Source of the DNA: Picochlorum sp. 'celeri'
Taxonomy: Eukaryota; Chlorophyta; Trebouxiophyceae
Direction of reading: 5' to 3'
Assembly (NCBI GenBank): GCA_010909725.1
Contig: JAACMV010000024.1
Span: 682,001-746,000, forward strand
Length of the DNA stretch: 64,000 nucleotides
Shown here in pieces: positions 39,212 to 50,002 of the stretch. The notes beneath the pieces are model-generated. The model was not told the origin of the DNA. It saw only the letters and a list, made by a program, of their open reading frames with translations, and made no database searches. The position numbers and the translations under genes are program-made. The first letter of the stretch is position 1; each line of letters begins with the position of its first letter.

Positions 39212-41146
39212 ATGGCGTATTCGGGTAGTAGGGTCGCATGCCGGCGACATGTGGTTCCCAACCAGAGGAATTTGCACTGGCGTTCGTGTCATACACGGTG
39301 CATTTGTCGCTCAAATGGACGTTCAGATACTCAAGGTTCATTTGGACGCGAATATGAGCTTGAGAAGTTGCTCTGCGTGCTGCCTGAGAGAATCAGAAGT
39401 TCGATTTCTGAGAAACAGGTGGACTTGTCACAGGTGATTGAAATAGTCTTGGATTATGGAAGGCATCCACTCGTTCGGGTTCATCAAGATGCTAAGAAGG
39501 TTCAGAACAAAAGTATCCATGGGAACAGGGGAAGGGATATGAAACTGTCGTTGCAGCCTGTGACCAGGGAAGAATTGGACCATGTTGTAGGCCATTGCTC
39601 TGACTTTGCAGATGATAACAGAGCGGGGATTGACGGGACGCTGCATCGTATTAGTGCGATTAGGAATAGATCTGGAGATGTAGTGGGAATCACGTGCCGT
39701 GTTGGAGAGGCTGTGAAAGGGTCTGCCGCCATGGTGAGGGATTTGGTTGTGGATGGACATTCTGTACTGCTCCTGGGCAGACCTGGTGTTGGTAAAACAA
39801 CCGTTATTCGGGAAATTTCTAGAATGCTTGCTGATGAGTCTTTGAAGAGAGTTATGATTGTTGACACGTCGAATGAAATAGGTGGTGATGGAGATGTATG
39901 TCATCCAGGTATTGGCAATGCAAGGAGAATGCAGGTGCAGACACCAACAGATCAGCATCGAGTAATGATTGAGGCTGTCGAGAACCATATGCCTAATGTG
40001 ATAGTTATTGATGAAATAGGGACGGAGGACGAGTCACTTGCAGCGAGAAGTATTTCCCAGAGGGGAGTGCAGTTGATTGCTACAGCCCATGGCAATTGCT
40101 TGGAAAATGTCATGAAGAATCCATCCTTGAGTGATCTTATCGGTGGTATTAGTTCTGTTACTCTTGGAGATCAGGAGTCTAAGAGACGAGGAGTACAAAA
40201 ATCGGTACTGGAGAGAACGGCGCCACCTACATTTGACGTGGTGATTGAGATGATACACAGGGACCAATGGATAATTCACACAAATGTTGCAGAGTCTGTG
40301 GATTCTATTTTACGGGGAGAAGAGCCTGAGACTCTGATTCGATCCATTGGAAGCGACAAAAAGATCCACACCTCTGCAGACGGGGCGCTAGAAGCAAGAG
40401 AAGAGCTCTTGGGGTCTCGGGGTATTTTGAACAGCACAAGGATTTTTGAGCAGCCACAGCAGCCTGAGGAGGATGAGGAGGAGGCAGGTCCTGTTGCACA
40501 CGAACCACGATTAGAAAAACAGAAGAAACAACAGATTCGGAAGAAGCAAGGACTACAAGTGTATATTGAAGGAGTCGAAAAAGAAGTCATAGATGAAATT
40601 ACGAAAGAACTGGAGAGGGAAACACGTCTCAACATCATTCAGTCATTGGATGATGCCGATGCCGTGTTGACTAGCCGTGCTGCATTAAAATCGAACGAAT
40701 GGTTAAAAGAAGTCGCTAAATGCTCGAAAATACCGCTCTTTCTGGTACGATCGGGAACCAAATCCTCCATATCCAAAGGTTTGCAGAAGATCTTGAGCAA
40801 TAAAGACATGTTACCAGGAAGGCTTGTTCCACACACTCAGCAAGTCTCATCACAGCAGTCAACCAAAGTGAATGTTCGTCCAACCGGAGGCATCCTGGAA
40901 TGCAAATCGGCGATCGATGAATTTGTCTTGCGGAAGCATGCTGCTGTCGAAATCGTACCAAGAGATGCAGAGACAATGCAGAGAGTCACAGCCATGATCC
41001 AGGATCTATCTTTGGAGCATGAAATCCTACAGGTTGGCGATTCTGCATCCCTTAAGCGAGTTCGAGTGATGCCGAAAAATTTCAACCAATCATCAAGTGA
41101 TACAAGACCTTACAATAGATCAGATAAGAGTATAGAGTTTTGGTAA
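39212..41146 (+). CDS. Ycf45-type AAA ATPase with C-terminal R3H-like domain (SPD1-like)
   Basis: This is a plastid P-loop ATPase of cyanobacterial origin. The 644-residue protein has an N-terminal basic extension (transit peptide), then the conserved domain: RAGIDGTLHRISAIRNRSGD, Walker A GRPGVGKTT with Lys195, DTSNEIGGDGDVCHPGIGNA, Walker B VIVIDEIG, and ISQRGVQLIATAHGN. A Gln/Glu-rich linker follows, then a basic C-terminus (AVEIVPRDAETMQRVTAMIQ) resembling the R3H nucleic-acid-binding end of Ycf45. In red algae ycf45 is plastid-encoded; plants have nuclear copies such as SPD1. It likely binds nucleic acid in the stroma. Five nucleotides separate its stop from that of GrpE. Confidence 0.87.
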   Translation: MAYSGSRVACRRHVVPNQRNLHWRSCHTRCICRSNGRSDTQGSFGREYELEKLLCVLPERIRSSISEKQVDLSQVIEIVLDYGRHPLVRVHQDAKKVQNKSIHGNRGRDMKLSLQPVTREELDHVVGHCSDFADDNRAGIDGTLHRISAIRNRSGDVVGITCRVGEAVKGSAAMVRDLVVDGHSVLLLGRPGVGKTTVIREISRMLADESLKRVMIVDTSNEIGGDGDVCHPGIGNARRMQVQTPTDQHRVMIEAVENHMPNVIVIDEIGTEDESLAARSISQRGVQLIATAHGNCLENVMKNPSLSDLIGGISSVTLGDQESKRRGVQKSVLERTAPPTFDVVIEMIHRDQWIIHTNVAESVDSILRGEEPETLIRSIGSDKKIHTSADGALEAREELLGSRGILNSTRIFEQPQQPEEDEEEAGPVAHEPRLEKQKKQQIRKKQGLQVYIEGVEKEVIDEITKELERETRLNIIQSLDDADAVLTSRAALKSNEWLKEVAKCSKIPLFLVRSGTKSSISKGLQKILSNKDMLPGRLVPHTQQVSSQQSTKVNVRPTGGILECKSAIDEFVLRKHAAVEIVPRDAETMQRVTAMIQDLSLEHEILQVGDSASLKRVRVMPKNFNQSSSDTRPYNRSDKSIEFW

Positions 41147-41151
41147 CATAT

Positions 41152-42108
41152 TTATTCATCCTCTCTTGTGTCCTTGACAACACCAACCTCTGCAGCCCTA
41201 ACAGCTCTATCATGCAGCAGATACCCCTTCTTAATGACAACTGCTACAGTACCAGGCTCTTTCGTAGCATCTGGTACCTCAAAAAGAGCATTGTGCATGT
41301 TGGGATCGAACGCTTCTCCAAGCGGATCATATCTCTTCACCCCTTCTTTTTCTAGAATCTTCATGAGAATCCCATCAGTCATTTCAACACCGTCTTTCAA
41401 GCTATGAAGAAGGCTCATCGCACGATCAACTCCAATTTCTGCTTCATCTACATCTTTGAGTACACTCGAAGCAGCCCTCTCCAAATTATCCGCCACTTCT
41501 ACCAAACTCTTGACAAGCCCTTGCGTCGCAAATTGACGGGCCTCCTCCAATTGCCTTGATGTCCTCTCACGCAAGTTCTCCATATCAGCCAATGTACGAA
41601 CAAGCTTATCCTTCGCATCTTCCAAAGATTTTTCCTTCTCCTCCAGCTGACTCTTGAATTCCTCAATCTGCGCCTGCATTTCTTCAGGGCTCTGTGGGGG
41701 AGCTGGAGCATCCTTTTCCTTCTCTGCCCCTTCCTGAGAGCCTTCCCCATTACTTTCTCTCTTCTCATCCTTCTCCAAGACAGGGTTTATAAACGTAGAT
41801 ATAGAACGCCCAGCTGCAAACCCTCGAGAACCCGAGCACTCCGACAGTGCAACTTTAGAATATGAGTCCACCTTCCATACAGAAGAAGAGTCGCTTCCTG
41901 CCGACGAGAATCGAGGGAACCCACCAGTTGGTTGAGTTGCTACTCCAAATACTTCTAATCTACTTGTATGATACGATGCATCGAGTTCTGAGAGACATGC
42001 TGAAGGGGAGGATGAAACAGAACGATGTCGTAGCAGCCTACTACACAAAGAACCCCGTTTCCTGGCGATTTGAAGCATGGTGGTGTATCTATGTATAGAT
42101 CGTTGCAA
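41152..42108 (-). CDS. GRPE: GrpE nucleotide exchange factor, organellar
   Basis: GrpE releases ADP from organellar DnaK/HSP70. The 318-residue protein has a long targeting region of about 115 residues (Ser/Arg-rich, RKRGSLCSRLLRHRSVSSSP). The GrpE long coiled coil lies at about 140-190 (AQIEEFKSQLEEKEKSLEDA; VRTLADMENLRERTSRQLEE). The β-domain follows: EGVKRYDPLGEAFDPNMHNA, LFEVPDATKEPGTVAVVIKK, GYLLHDRAVRAAEVGVVKD. The ATG at 42078 (MLQIARKRG) is a reasonable alternative start. It is probably mitochondrial (MGE1), though plastid cannot be excluded. It is divergent from SF3B3. Confidence 0.92.
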   Translation of the reverse strand: MQRSIHRYTTMLQIARKRGSLCSRLLRHRSVSSSPSACLSELDASYHTSRLEVFGVATQPTGGFPRFSSAGSDSSSVWKVDSYSKVALSECSGSRGFAAGRSISTFINPVLEKDEKRESNGEGSQEGAEKEKDAPAPPQSPEEMQAQIEEFKSQLEEKEKSLEDAKDKLVRTLADMENLRERTSRQLEEARQFATQGLVKSLVEVADNLERAASSVLKDVDEAEIGVDRAMSLLHSLKDGVEMTDGILMKILEKEGVKRYDPLGEAFDPNMHNALFEVPDATKEPGTVAVVIKKGYLLHDRAVRAAEVGVVKDTREDE

Positions 42109-42347
42109 TATCTATAAAATGCGGTACTATCAGCGGCACACGCGCAGGTTTCTATTGCAAGAAGCATCGATATTCCCTATTTGAGATGACAAAAGCGGCG
42201 ATATTTCTCGTGTGTCGAGCACTAGATTCACCATCTTTGTCATTAAGTGAAGAAAATTAGTCATTGTGCTGGACTATGTGCCCTGTATTTGGTTGAATCT
42301 GCACGGAAAATTGCTATTCTAGATTGAATCATTTCTTTTCGCCCAGC

Positions 42348-45300
42348 ATGTATCTGTATAACTTGACTCTGCAACGCGCAGGGGCAATTACGGTATGTTT
42401 AATGATCTATAGCCATAAATATCTATGGTGTTTGGGTAGGAGATGGCGTATCGTTCCTGGGGTCGCTAAAAGTTTGGATTGGAACAACGTGGCATGTAAT
42501 GACTCGGCGTTTCGTCGAATACTCACTCTGATTGTTTTGCTACTGTGCAGCATGCTATTTATGGCAATTTTTCAGCTCCAAAAGTGCAGGAAATCGTGGT
42601 CGCTCGTGGCGAAGTTTTGGAGCTGTTGAGACCAGATGACAATGGTCATGTTCAGACAGTGCATAGTACCCATGTGTTTGGTATTATTCGTTCTCTTCAG
42701 GCATTCCGATTCCCAGGATCTCACGAAGATTATATAATCGTGGGTTCTGATAGTGGCAGGATTGTTATCCTTAAATATTCCGAGGAGAAGAATATGTTTC
42801 TGAAGATACACCAGGAGACATTTGGCAAGTCTGGATGTCGTCGGATTGTGCCTGGAGAATACTTGGCTGTGGATCCTAAAGGTCGTGCATGTCTGATTGG
42901 TGCACTGGAGAAGCAGAAATTCGTGTATGTATTGAATAGAGATAGTGATGCACAGTTGACGATTTCCAGTCCTTTGGATGCCCACAAGTCATACCATATT
43001 GTATTTGACATTGTTGGGCTAGATATGGGATTCGACAATCCTCAATTTGCTGCGATTGAATTGGATTATGGAGAGGTAGATGTTGATGCCACTGGTGAAG
43101 CTGCTGCTGAGGCAACAAAGCAACTGGTCATTTATGAGCTTGATCTAGGATTGAACTCGGTGACACGAAAGTCAGCAGAAGATATTGATTCAGGTGCCAA
43201 TAAATTAATTCCAGTACCTGGGTTGGCTGATGGAGGACCAGGGGGCGTGCTTGTGTGCTGCGAAAACTTTTTGCTGTATAGAAATGCAGACCATCCAGAG
43301 TTGAGGGCTGTCATACCCAGGAGAGCAGATCTTCCACTTGACAGGTCTGTACTGATCACAGCGTCAGCAACGTTGAAGCAAAAGTCGAGATTCTTCACAT
43401 TTATTCAGACTGAATATGGAGATTTATTTAGAGTGACAATGACGTATGATGGAAGTACCGTGACAGAGTTGAAGATGAAATATTTTGATACAATTCCTCC
43501 TGCAACATCGATTTGCATTATGAGGAAAGGGTTCCTGTTTGCAGCATCTGAGTTCGGGGATCATTATTTGTATCAATTTGAAGCGCTTGGCGATGATGAT
43601 GATGCTGTTGAAAGTAGCAGTCATAATGTCAAATTGGAAAATGGGGTGAGTGAAAATGGATTAAAAAGTCAACCAATACGTTTTGAGCCCCGTTTTCCAT
43701 TACGAAATTTGGATCAGATTGATGCTATATCAAGTCTTGCACCGGTTATTGACATGAAAGTTGCCAATTTACTGAAAGAGGAGACTCCACAGATTTATTG
43801 TGCATGTGGTAGGGGGACACGGTCTTCACTGCGTGTCTTGCGACCAGGACTGTCAGTCACAGAAGTTGCAAGCTCTGTCCTGAAAGCAAACGCGACAGCT
43901 GTGTTTACAATGAAAAAGAATCTTGATGATGAGTACGACTCGTTTGTCGTGGTTTCTTTTGCAAACTCAACCCTTGTGTTACAGGTTGGCCAAACTGTGG
44001 AGCCTACAAGTGAGACTGGTTTTGATGAAGAGACACAGACGTTAGGAGCCCAGCACATGCATGATGGATCATTATCTCAGATCACACCTACCGGAATCAG
44101 ACATGTAAAACAGTCTGGGCAAGTAACTGAGTGGAAAGCTCCAGAGCGGCGAAACGTCACCAAAGTTGCAAGCAATGAGAGACAGGTGGCCATCGCATTG
44201 GCAGGTGGAGAAGTTTTATACTTTGAAATGACGCCTCAGGGTAACCTTATTGAAACCGAGAGAAAAGAACTTGGGGGCGATGTGTCATCGCTGTCGCTGG
44301 GAGATATTCCTGAAGGCTCCCTAAGGAATAGGTATTTAGCCGTGGGCTCGTACGACAAGACCGTTCGAGTTCTTAGTCTCGATCCCGGAGATGGCATGAA
44401 ATCATTAAACATGCAAATGCTGCCAGACACCCCAGAGAGTCTATTATTACTGGACGAATCTGAGCATCATGCATCGCTTCATCTACAGATTGGGCTTGCA
44501 AATGGTCTTCTTCAACGCACAGATGTTGACCGAGTCACTGGTGAAATGACTGATTCTCGAACCAGATTTTTGGGTGCGAAGCAGCCAACCTTATGCAGAG
44601 TGCGAGTAGCTGGAAAGAAGAGCATGTTGGCGCTCTCGTCACGCCCCTGGATTGGATACAATGACCAAGGAAAGTACTCCATTGCTCCAATTTCGTACGA
44701 GCCCTTGCACCATGCAGCACCATTCTCAACAGAGCAGTGTCCAGAAGGCTTTGTTGCTGTCGCGAACAATTCTCTTAGGATCATTTCAATCGATCGTTTA
44801 GGCCAATTTTTCAACGAGCTATCAGTCCCGTTGAAATACACTCCAAGGAAGCTCATCATCCACCCAGACCACAGTACCCTTGTGACGATCGAAAGCGACA
44901 CACAGATGAAAAACTATACCGCGACAGATGGAGATGGAGACTCCTCGATGGAAGTAGATGAAGAGTCGGATAAAATGAATCAAATAGGGAGTTATCAAGC
45001 ATCAAAAGGAGAATGGGCATCCTGCATCAGAATCGTGGATCCATTGAGCTTGTCATCCCTGCATTCAGTAGAACTTGAAGAAAATGAAGCAGCTATTTCT
45101 GCAGCAATCGCAGAATTTGATAGTGCACCTGACAGAGGACGCCTTCTCTGTGTTGGAACCACCAAGGGGCTTTCCTTCAATCCACGCAAATCCAAGGGAA
45201 ACTACATCAGAACCTATGCATTCTCAGATGAGGGAAAGAGCCTATCGTTGATCCACGTAACAGAAGTAGATGCAATTCCTAGAGCTCTTGTACAATTCAA

Positions 45301-46078
45301 AGGTAAACTGCTGGCTGGAATTGGAGCAACTGTCAAACTTTTTGATGTCGGAAAGAAGAGACTTCTCAGAAAATGCGAGTACAAATCCCTCCCAACAGAT
45401 GTGGCAACCCTCCACACCACGGGCTCTCGTATTTACATTGGCGATGCTTACGAGTCGGTTCACTTTATGAAGTACAAGAAAGCAGAGAACAAACTGTATA
45501 TATTTGCAGATGACTCCATCCCTCGGCACGTCACAGCCCTCTGTCCACTAGATTATGACACGGTTGCTGCTGCAGACAAATTTGGAAACCTGACAGTTCT
45601 TCGGTTACCACCAGAGCTCTCTGCTGCTGTCGAAGAAGACCCAACTGCAGGTAAATATGCCGGAGATATTTCTACTGGGGCACCAAATAAGTTGCAAAGC
45701 ATTGCAAACTTTCATGTTGGAGAAATCGTCACATCGATTCAGCGAGCAACACTGCAGGCCCATGGCAAGGAAATTATGCTCTATACAACACTTAATGGAA
45801 CCGTTGGTGCCGTGCACGCCTTCTCCAGCAGAGACTCCATTGACTTTTTCCAGCACCTGGAAATGCACATGAGACAGGAAGCTCCTCCATTACTGGGTAG
45901 AGATCATCTGGCATTCCGCTCCGCCTACATCCCAGTAAAGAGTGTTGTTGATGGAGACCTATGCAGCCAGTTTGGTAGACTCCCAATCACCACACAAAAG
46001 ACGGTCGCAACAGAATTGGACAGATCACCAACTGAGGTCCTTAAAAAGATTGAAGATACCATGAATCTGATTGTGTAA
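42348..46078 (+). CDS. SF3B3: Splicing factor 3B subunit 3 (SF3B3 / SAP130)
   Basis: SF3B3 is a three-β-propeller protein of the U2 snRNP that cups SF3B1. Exon 1 (42348-42392, MYLYNLTLQRAGAIT) joins exon 2 (42551-46078) over a 158-nt intron, giving 1190 residues against 1217 in human. The join restores the family N-terminus 'MFLYNLTLQRATGIS.AI.GNF'. Further matches are DYIIVGSDSGRIVILKY, MFLKIHQETFGKSGCRRIVP, GEYLAVDPKGRACLIGALEK, KLTISSPL-like blocks, and near the end HFMKYKKAENKLYIFADDSI and GDLCSQFGRLP. The protein is distinct from paralogues DDB1 and CPSF160. It may share a promoter region with GrpE. Confidence 0.95.
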
Positions 46079-46140
46079 CTTCCATGCTGCCATTAGTGGC
46101 GTAACCAAAGTATTCATTACCTATACAATTTTAGATAATA

Positions 46141-47267
46141 ATGACTGTCCCACAAGCACTGCAAAAGCTGTATAGCGACTTTCAGGTCGGTGGTTGTTTC
46201 GATCAACGTTGAACCGCTGCGTTTTTCATTCGTATCGGCACTGTTTCACAATCATTTGCCATGTACATGCAGAACTGTGTTTCTAAACAGGATGAGAGTG
46301 GATTTCAAGCCGCATTGAGTTCTCTCAAGGTACGAAACAATGGTCTTTTTCAGCGATTCTTGATTCCTGCCTCTCGCGACTCCACATACGTCAGATTCCG
46401 ATACGCGCACGTGTATCATTTAAAATTATACAATAATATTGATATTTTGTTGCGCTACCCGTGTAGATTGAGTTGACCAAGCTACCCTCCCTTCCACCTC
46501 GTTTGGAAGAGGGTCCAGGTGCCCAAGAGGAACGGCTTCTGGCACGTACGTGTATTTATTTATGTACAATCTTCCTTCGATTGTCCATGGTGATTATCTT
46601 TATGCATGTATATCGCAAGACGTCATCATATTGTGTATATCAAACACATGCAGGGGATGTGTATGAAACTGCTGTGCTCTTCACAAGCAGTTTGGGAGAC
46701 GATGCTGGTTTCGACCGTAATTTCGCACTGCTCAAGCCATACTACTTAGATATAAGAGATAGTATTCCAGCGTCGGAAAAAGAGCCGCTGCTATGGGGGT
46801 TGAGGTTGCTGATGCTCTTGGTACAAAACAGGATTGCAGAGTTCCATTCTACCCTGGAACTTTTGCCTCTGGATGTTGTGTCGGCTACAGAAGTATCATA
46901 TGTTATGGAATTAGAAGGATGGATGATGCAGGGGTCGTATGCGAATATCGGATCCGCCAAATCCTCTGCTGTGTCTCCATATTATATTCCGCTGTTGGAC
47001 CGCATTGTCACCACTGTTAGAAACGAAGTGGCAAGCTGCAGCCAGGCTGCCTATAAAAAGTTACGCATAGAAGATGCTCAGAAGATTCTGGACATCCGGG
47101 CTGATGAAGTAGACGCATACTGCGCAGAGTATGGGTGGAAGAAGGAGAATGGGTACATTTTGCTGCAACAGTCAATGCAGCAGGATGCCTTGCAGGGGCT
47201 CCCAGAAGCAGAACGCATTATTCACAATTGTATGCAATATGCGAAAGAATTAGAGCGAATAATATAA
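46141..47267 (+). CDS. RPN12: 26S proteasome regulatory subunit RPN12 (PSMD8)
   Basis: This is a PCI-domain lid subunit of the 26S proteasome. Four exons (46141-46185, 46291-46329, 46467-46545, 46654-47267) give 258 residues; introns are 105, 137 and 108 nt, the densest intron set in the window and all in the first third. The N-terminus reads TVPQALQKLYSDFQ|DESG. The body matches RPN12: LLKPYYLDIRDSIPASEKEP, LRLLMLLVQNRIAEFHSTLE, SYVMELEGWMMQGSYANIGS, VRNEVASCSQAAYKKLRIED, YAKELERII at the C-terminus. The length equals the plant/human core. It converges on RPT4, another proteasome subunit, with 14 nt between stops. Confidence 0.93.
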
Positions 47268-47281
47268 CATACATATTGTAA

Positions 47282-48547
47282 TTACTTCTTGCCACCATCA
47301 CCCCATTCACTACTGTAACTCAAACTCTGATTCTCCAATTTTTTCGCATCTGCCAGCTTTCTCACAGCCTTCATAAAATCTTCATGAACCGCATAATCAC
47401 GCTCATCACGGATCGCAAACATCCCAGCTTCGGTGCAAATATTTCTCAAATCTGCGCCATTGAAATTATCAGCAAGCTTGACAATCGCCTCATAATCAAC
47501 ATCCCCATGCTTGGACAATGCATTCGCATGAATCTTTAAAATCTCCATACGAGACTGCTCATTCGGTAATGGGATTTCAATCTTACGATCCAATCGACCG
47601 GGGCGCATCAACGCAGGATCCAGTGTATCAGGCCTATTGGTAGCAGCCACAATCTTCACCTTGTCAAGCTGCTCAAACCCATCCAGCTGCGATAACAATT
47701 CCATCAGCGTTCGTTGAACCTCTCTATCAGCAGATGTAACTTCACTAAACCTCTTCCCACCAATCGCATCAATCTCATCCATGAAAATAATACACGGCTG
47801 ATGCTCCCGTGCATAATTAAACATTTCTCTGATAACCCTGGCAGACTCTCCGATATACTTGTCCACAATCCCAGACGCCACCACCTTGAGGAAATTCGCA
47901 TCAATATTTGATGCAATCGCCTTGGCCAACAACGTCTTCCCCGTCCCCGGAGGCCCATACAACAACACACCCGTTGGAGGCTTGATACCAACCCGACCAA
48001 ACAGCTCTGGATTCACAAGAGGAAGCTCCACAGCCTCCCGAAGCCCTCTAATTTGCTCACTAAGACCACCAATATTCGAGTAATCTACATTTCCAGGATC
48101 CTCTTGCGTCATATTAAACACCACAGGATCAACCTCCCTCGGCAAAATCCTCATAATTGTCAGCGTTGTCACATCCAGAGCCACCCTCGTATTCGCCACC
48201 AATTTACTCTTATCAACCTGACTACGACAGCCAACCACATATCGAGGACCACTACTTGACTTGACAATAAACCGCTCCTCATCCAGCTGTCGCAACACCT
48301 CTCCAATAATTTGACCAACACTCTGCAGGGCTTTCAAATCATCTTCCGTCTTCTCATAGTCCCTATCCATCCTACGAATATCCTCCCGAAGAGCCTTCAC
48401 TTTACTCTCATATTCTCTGTGCTTCAGTACCTTTTTCTTGTACTCGTCAATCGCAATCTGCTTGGGATCAGGCTGTTGCTGATCATCATCATTCTCGTTC
48501 GTCGTCGCTGGAACAGGCACATCTTCCACAGCACCGTCTACATCCAT
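47282..48547 (-). CDS. RPT4: 26S proteasome ATPase RPT4 (PSMC6)
   Basis: This is one of six AAA ATPases in the proteasome base ring. The 421-residue product has an acidic N-terminus, a coiled coil ([20 protein letters not shown]), an OB domain ([37 protein letters not shown]), and the ATPase domain: Walker A GPPGTGKT, Walker [18 protein letters not shown], arginine fingers in [20 protein letters not shown]. Comparison of the diagnostic segments ([40 protein letters not shown]) points to RPT4 rather than RPT1/2/3/5/6. The C-terminus lacks the HbYX pore-opening motif, as expected for RPT4. Single exon. Confidence 0.95.
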   Translation of the reverse strand: MDVDGAVEDVPVPATTNENDDDQQQPDPKQIAIDEYKKKVLKHREYESKVKALREDIRRMDRDYEKTEDDLKALQSVGQIIGEVLRQLDEERFIVKSSSGPRYVVGCRSQVDKSKLVANTRVALDVTTLTIMRILPREVDPVVFNMTQEDPGNVDYSNIGGLSEQIRGLREAVELPLVNPELFGRVGIKPPTGVLLYGPPGTGKTLLAKAIASNIDANFLKVVASGIVDKYIGESARVIREMFNYAREHQPCIIFMDEIDAIGGKRFSEVTSADREVQRTLMELLSQLDGFEQLDKVKIVAATNRPDTLDPALMRPGRLDRKIEIPLPNEQSRMEILKIHANALSKHGDVDYEAIVKLADNFNGADLRNICTEAGMFAIRDERDYAVHEDFMKAVRKLADAKKLENQSLSYSSEWGDGGKK

Positions 48548-48662
48548 GATTACTACTATGTCGTATTTTAGTGATATTCGTTTTTATGACACGTACATAT
48601 GTGACGACAGCGGATACCAGTCTGTCGAATAGTTCTTTCTGTTTTTAATCTTCTTTTTACAG

Positions 48663-48713
48663 AGAGATCTCGAGATCTCTAGAGATCTAGATCTTCTTCA
48701 AGAGAAGAAGAGG
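48663..48713. repeat. Palindrome and hairpin cluster upstream of RPT4 and the esterase
   Basis: AGAGATCTCGAGATCTCT (48663-48680) is an 18-nt perfect palindrome. Further AGATCT sites follow, and then CTTCTTC/GAAGAAG arms around AAGA form a hairpin near 48693-48710. It lies in the 187-nt space between two divergent genes, so it is in promoter or 5'-leader sequence. Confidence 0.55.
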
Positions 48714-48779
48714 TCTTCAGCAACAAACATTCATGTGTACAGATGTATTTTATCCTTCTTCATTTTTTATTATTTCGAT

Positions 48780-49541
48780 ATGCAGCATAGATGTATCCAA
48801 CGACCCAATTGGGTCCTGTTTGGAGACTCCATCACCCAGAAAGGGTCCAGTCCCGGTGGCTGGGTGGCCAGACTACAGGATGCCTATCAGCGGCGCATTG
48901 ATGTCTTCAATAGAGGCTACTCTGGGTACAACACTCGATGGGCTCGAGTGATACTCCCTCACATGCGCCACGTGATGAAGGATGCGCAATTAGTGACTGT
49001 CTTTCTGGGTGCCAATGATGCTGCTCTGCCAGACTTGACATCAGCGGTGCAGCACGTGCCATTGAGCGAGTATAGAGACAACTTGAAAGGAATCATATCT
49101 GAGATTCAAGAACAGGGTGTGAAGCACATCATCATCATGACCCCGCCTCCTGTGAGCGAGCCTCATAGACTGACACATGCCTTGGCAACGTATGGGATTT
49201 CTCTAGAGTCTTCAGAGAGGACAAATGAGGTGACTCGGCAGTATGCAGACGTGTGTGTTCAGGTTGGTGCAGATCTGAGTATACCTGTTCTGAATTTGTG
49301 GGATATTTTTATGAAGGATGCGTCCTATGGTGATGTATTATTGAATGATGGGCTGCATTTGTCTGCCAAGGGAAATGAGCTTGTGTATACCAGTTTACAG
49401 GCACTGATTGATGCCAGCTTTCCTCATCTGAAGAGCGATGCGATGGAATTTGATGTTCCAGAGTTTCGAAGTCTCATCTCAATGGATCAAGATCCGATGC
49501 GTGCGTTGGAATCATTTTTTAGATCATCACCATCATCATAG
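48780..49541 (+). CDS. IAH1: GDSL/SGNH esterase, IAH1 (isoamyl acetate hydrolase) type
   Basis: This is a Ser esterase/lipase of the SGNH fold. From ATG 48780 the product is 253 residues; an upstream in-frame ATG at 48735 would add a hydrophobic leader of 15 residues. Catalytic blocks are intact: block I LFGDSITQKG with nucleophile Ser, block II NRGYSGYNTRW with Gly, block III VFLGANDAALPD with Asn, block V NDGLHLSAKGNE with Asp and His. The SGYNTRWA and DGLHLSxKGNE motifs specify the IAH1 subgroup. It likely hydrolyses small esters; a specific substrate cannot be inferred. It is divergent from RPT4. Confidence 0.92.
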   Translation: MQHRCIQRPNWVLFGDSITQKGSSPGGWVARLQDAYQRRIDVFNRGYSGYNTRWARVILPHMRHVMKDAQLVTVFLGANDAALPDLTSAVQHVPLSEYRDNLKGIISEIQEQGVKHIIIMTPPPVSEPHRLTHALATYGISLESSERTNEVTRQYADVCVQVGADLSIPVLNLWDIFMKDASYGDVLLNDGLHLSAKGNELVYTSLQALIDASFPHLKSDAMEFDVPEFRSLISMDQDPMRALESFFRSSPSS

Positions 49542-50002
49542 TGGCGTTTCTTAGTTTTTAATCTGGATGGGAGAGTTCCATTTTTGTCAATGGTGCAAAA
49601 GAGTTATTTGTTCTCATTCAGCTTCTTTCCACATGTATATAAATGTAAATTAATTGGGATCAATAATCGTCAAAATAGCTCAGTATCGATCCATTCTCTG
49701 CCTCGGCGGTAGTAGTAATACGAGCAGTAGTAGTAGACCATTGGCGAGTGCCATTCGATCGAAACCTCCACGACGATTATTGAGGCACGAGCGGATTGGT
49801 GCGTGATACTGATATTTCTTTGGGTGATAAACCCTTGCTTTCAATGAGAATGGTGCATGGCTGCGTTCTCAGACTGTACTACTACTAGTAGTATCTGAGT
49901 GGTAGTACCACACAGATTGATTTGTTGATCTAGATTGATTCGTATTGTGTTCATGACATGTGTGTTGTCTTCGTATATGGTGCAGACCTATCGATTCTCA
50001 AG
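49542..50002. other. Gene-free region with inverted repeats
   Basis: This lies between the esterase and glycerate kinase genes. It holds an exact 11-nt inverted repeat (CAATAATCGTC 49661-49671, GACGATTATTG 49772-49782, 100-nt spacer). It also holds a hairpin at 49868-49899 (CTCAGA...TCTGAG enclosing TACTACTAGTAGTA), and GTA trinucleotide runs near 49708-49738. The 100-nt span between the first repeat's arms could be a folded small RNA, but no known RNA family is recognisable. Confidence 0.5.
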
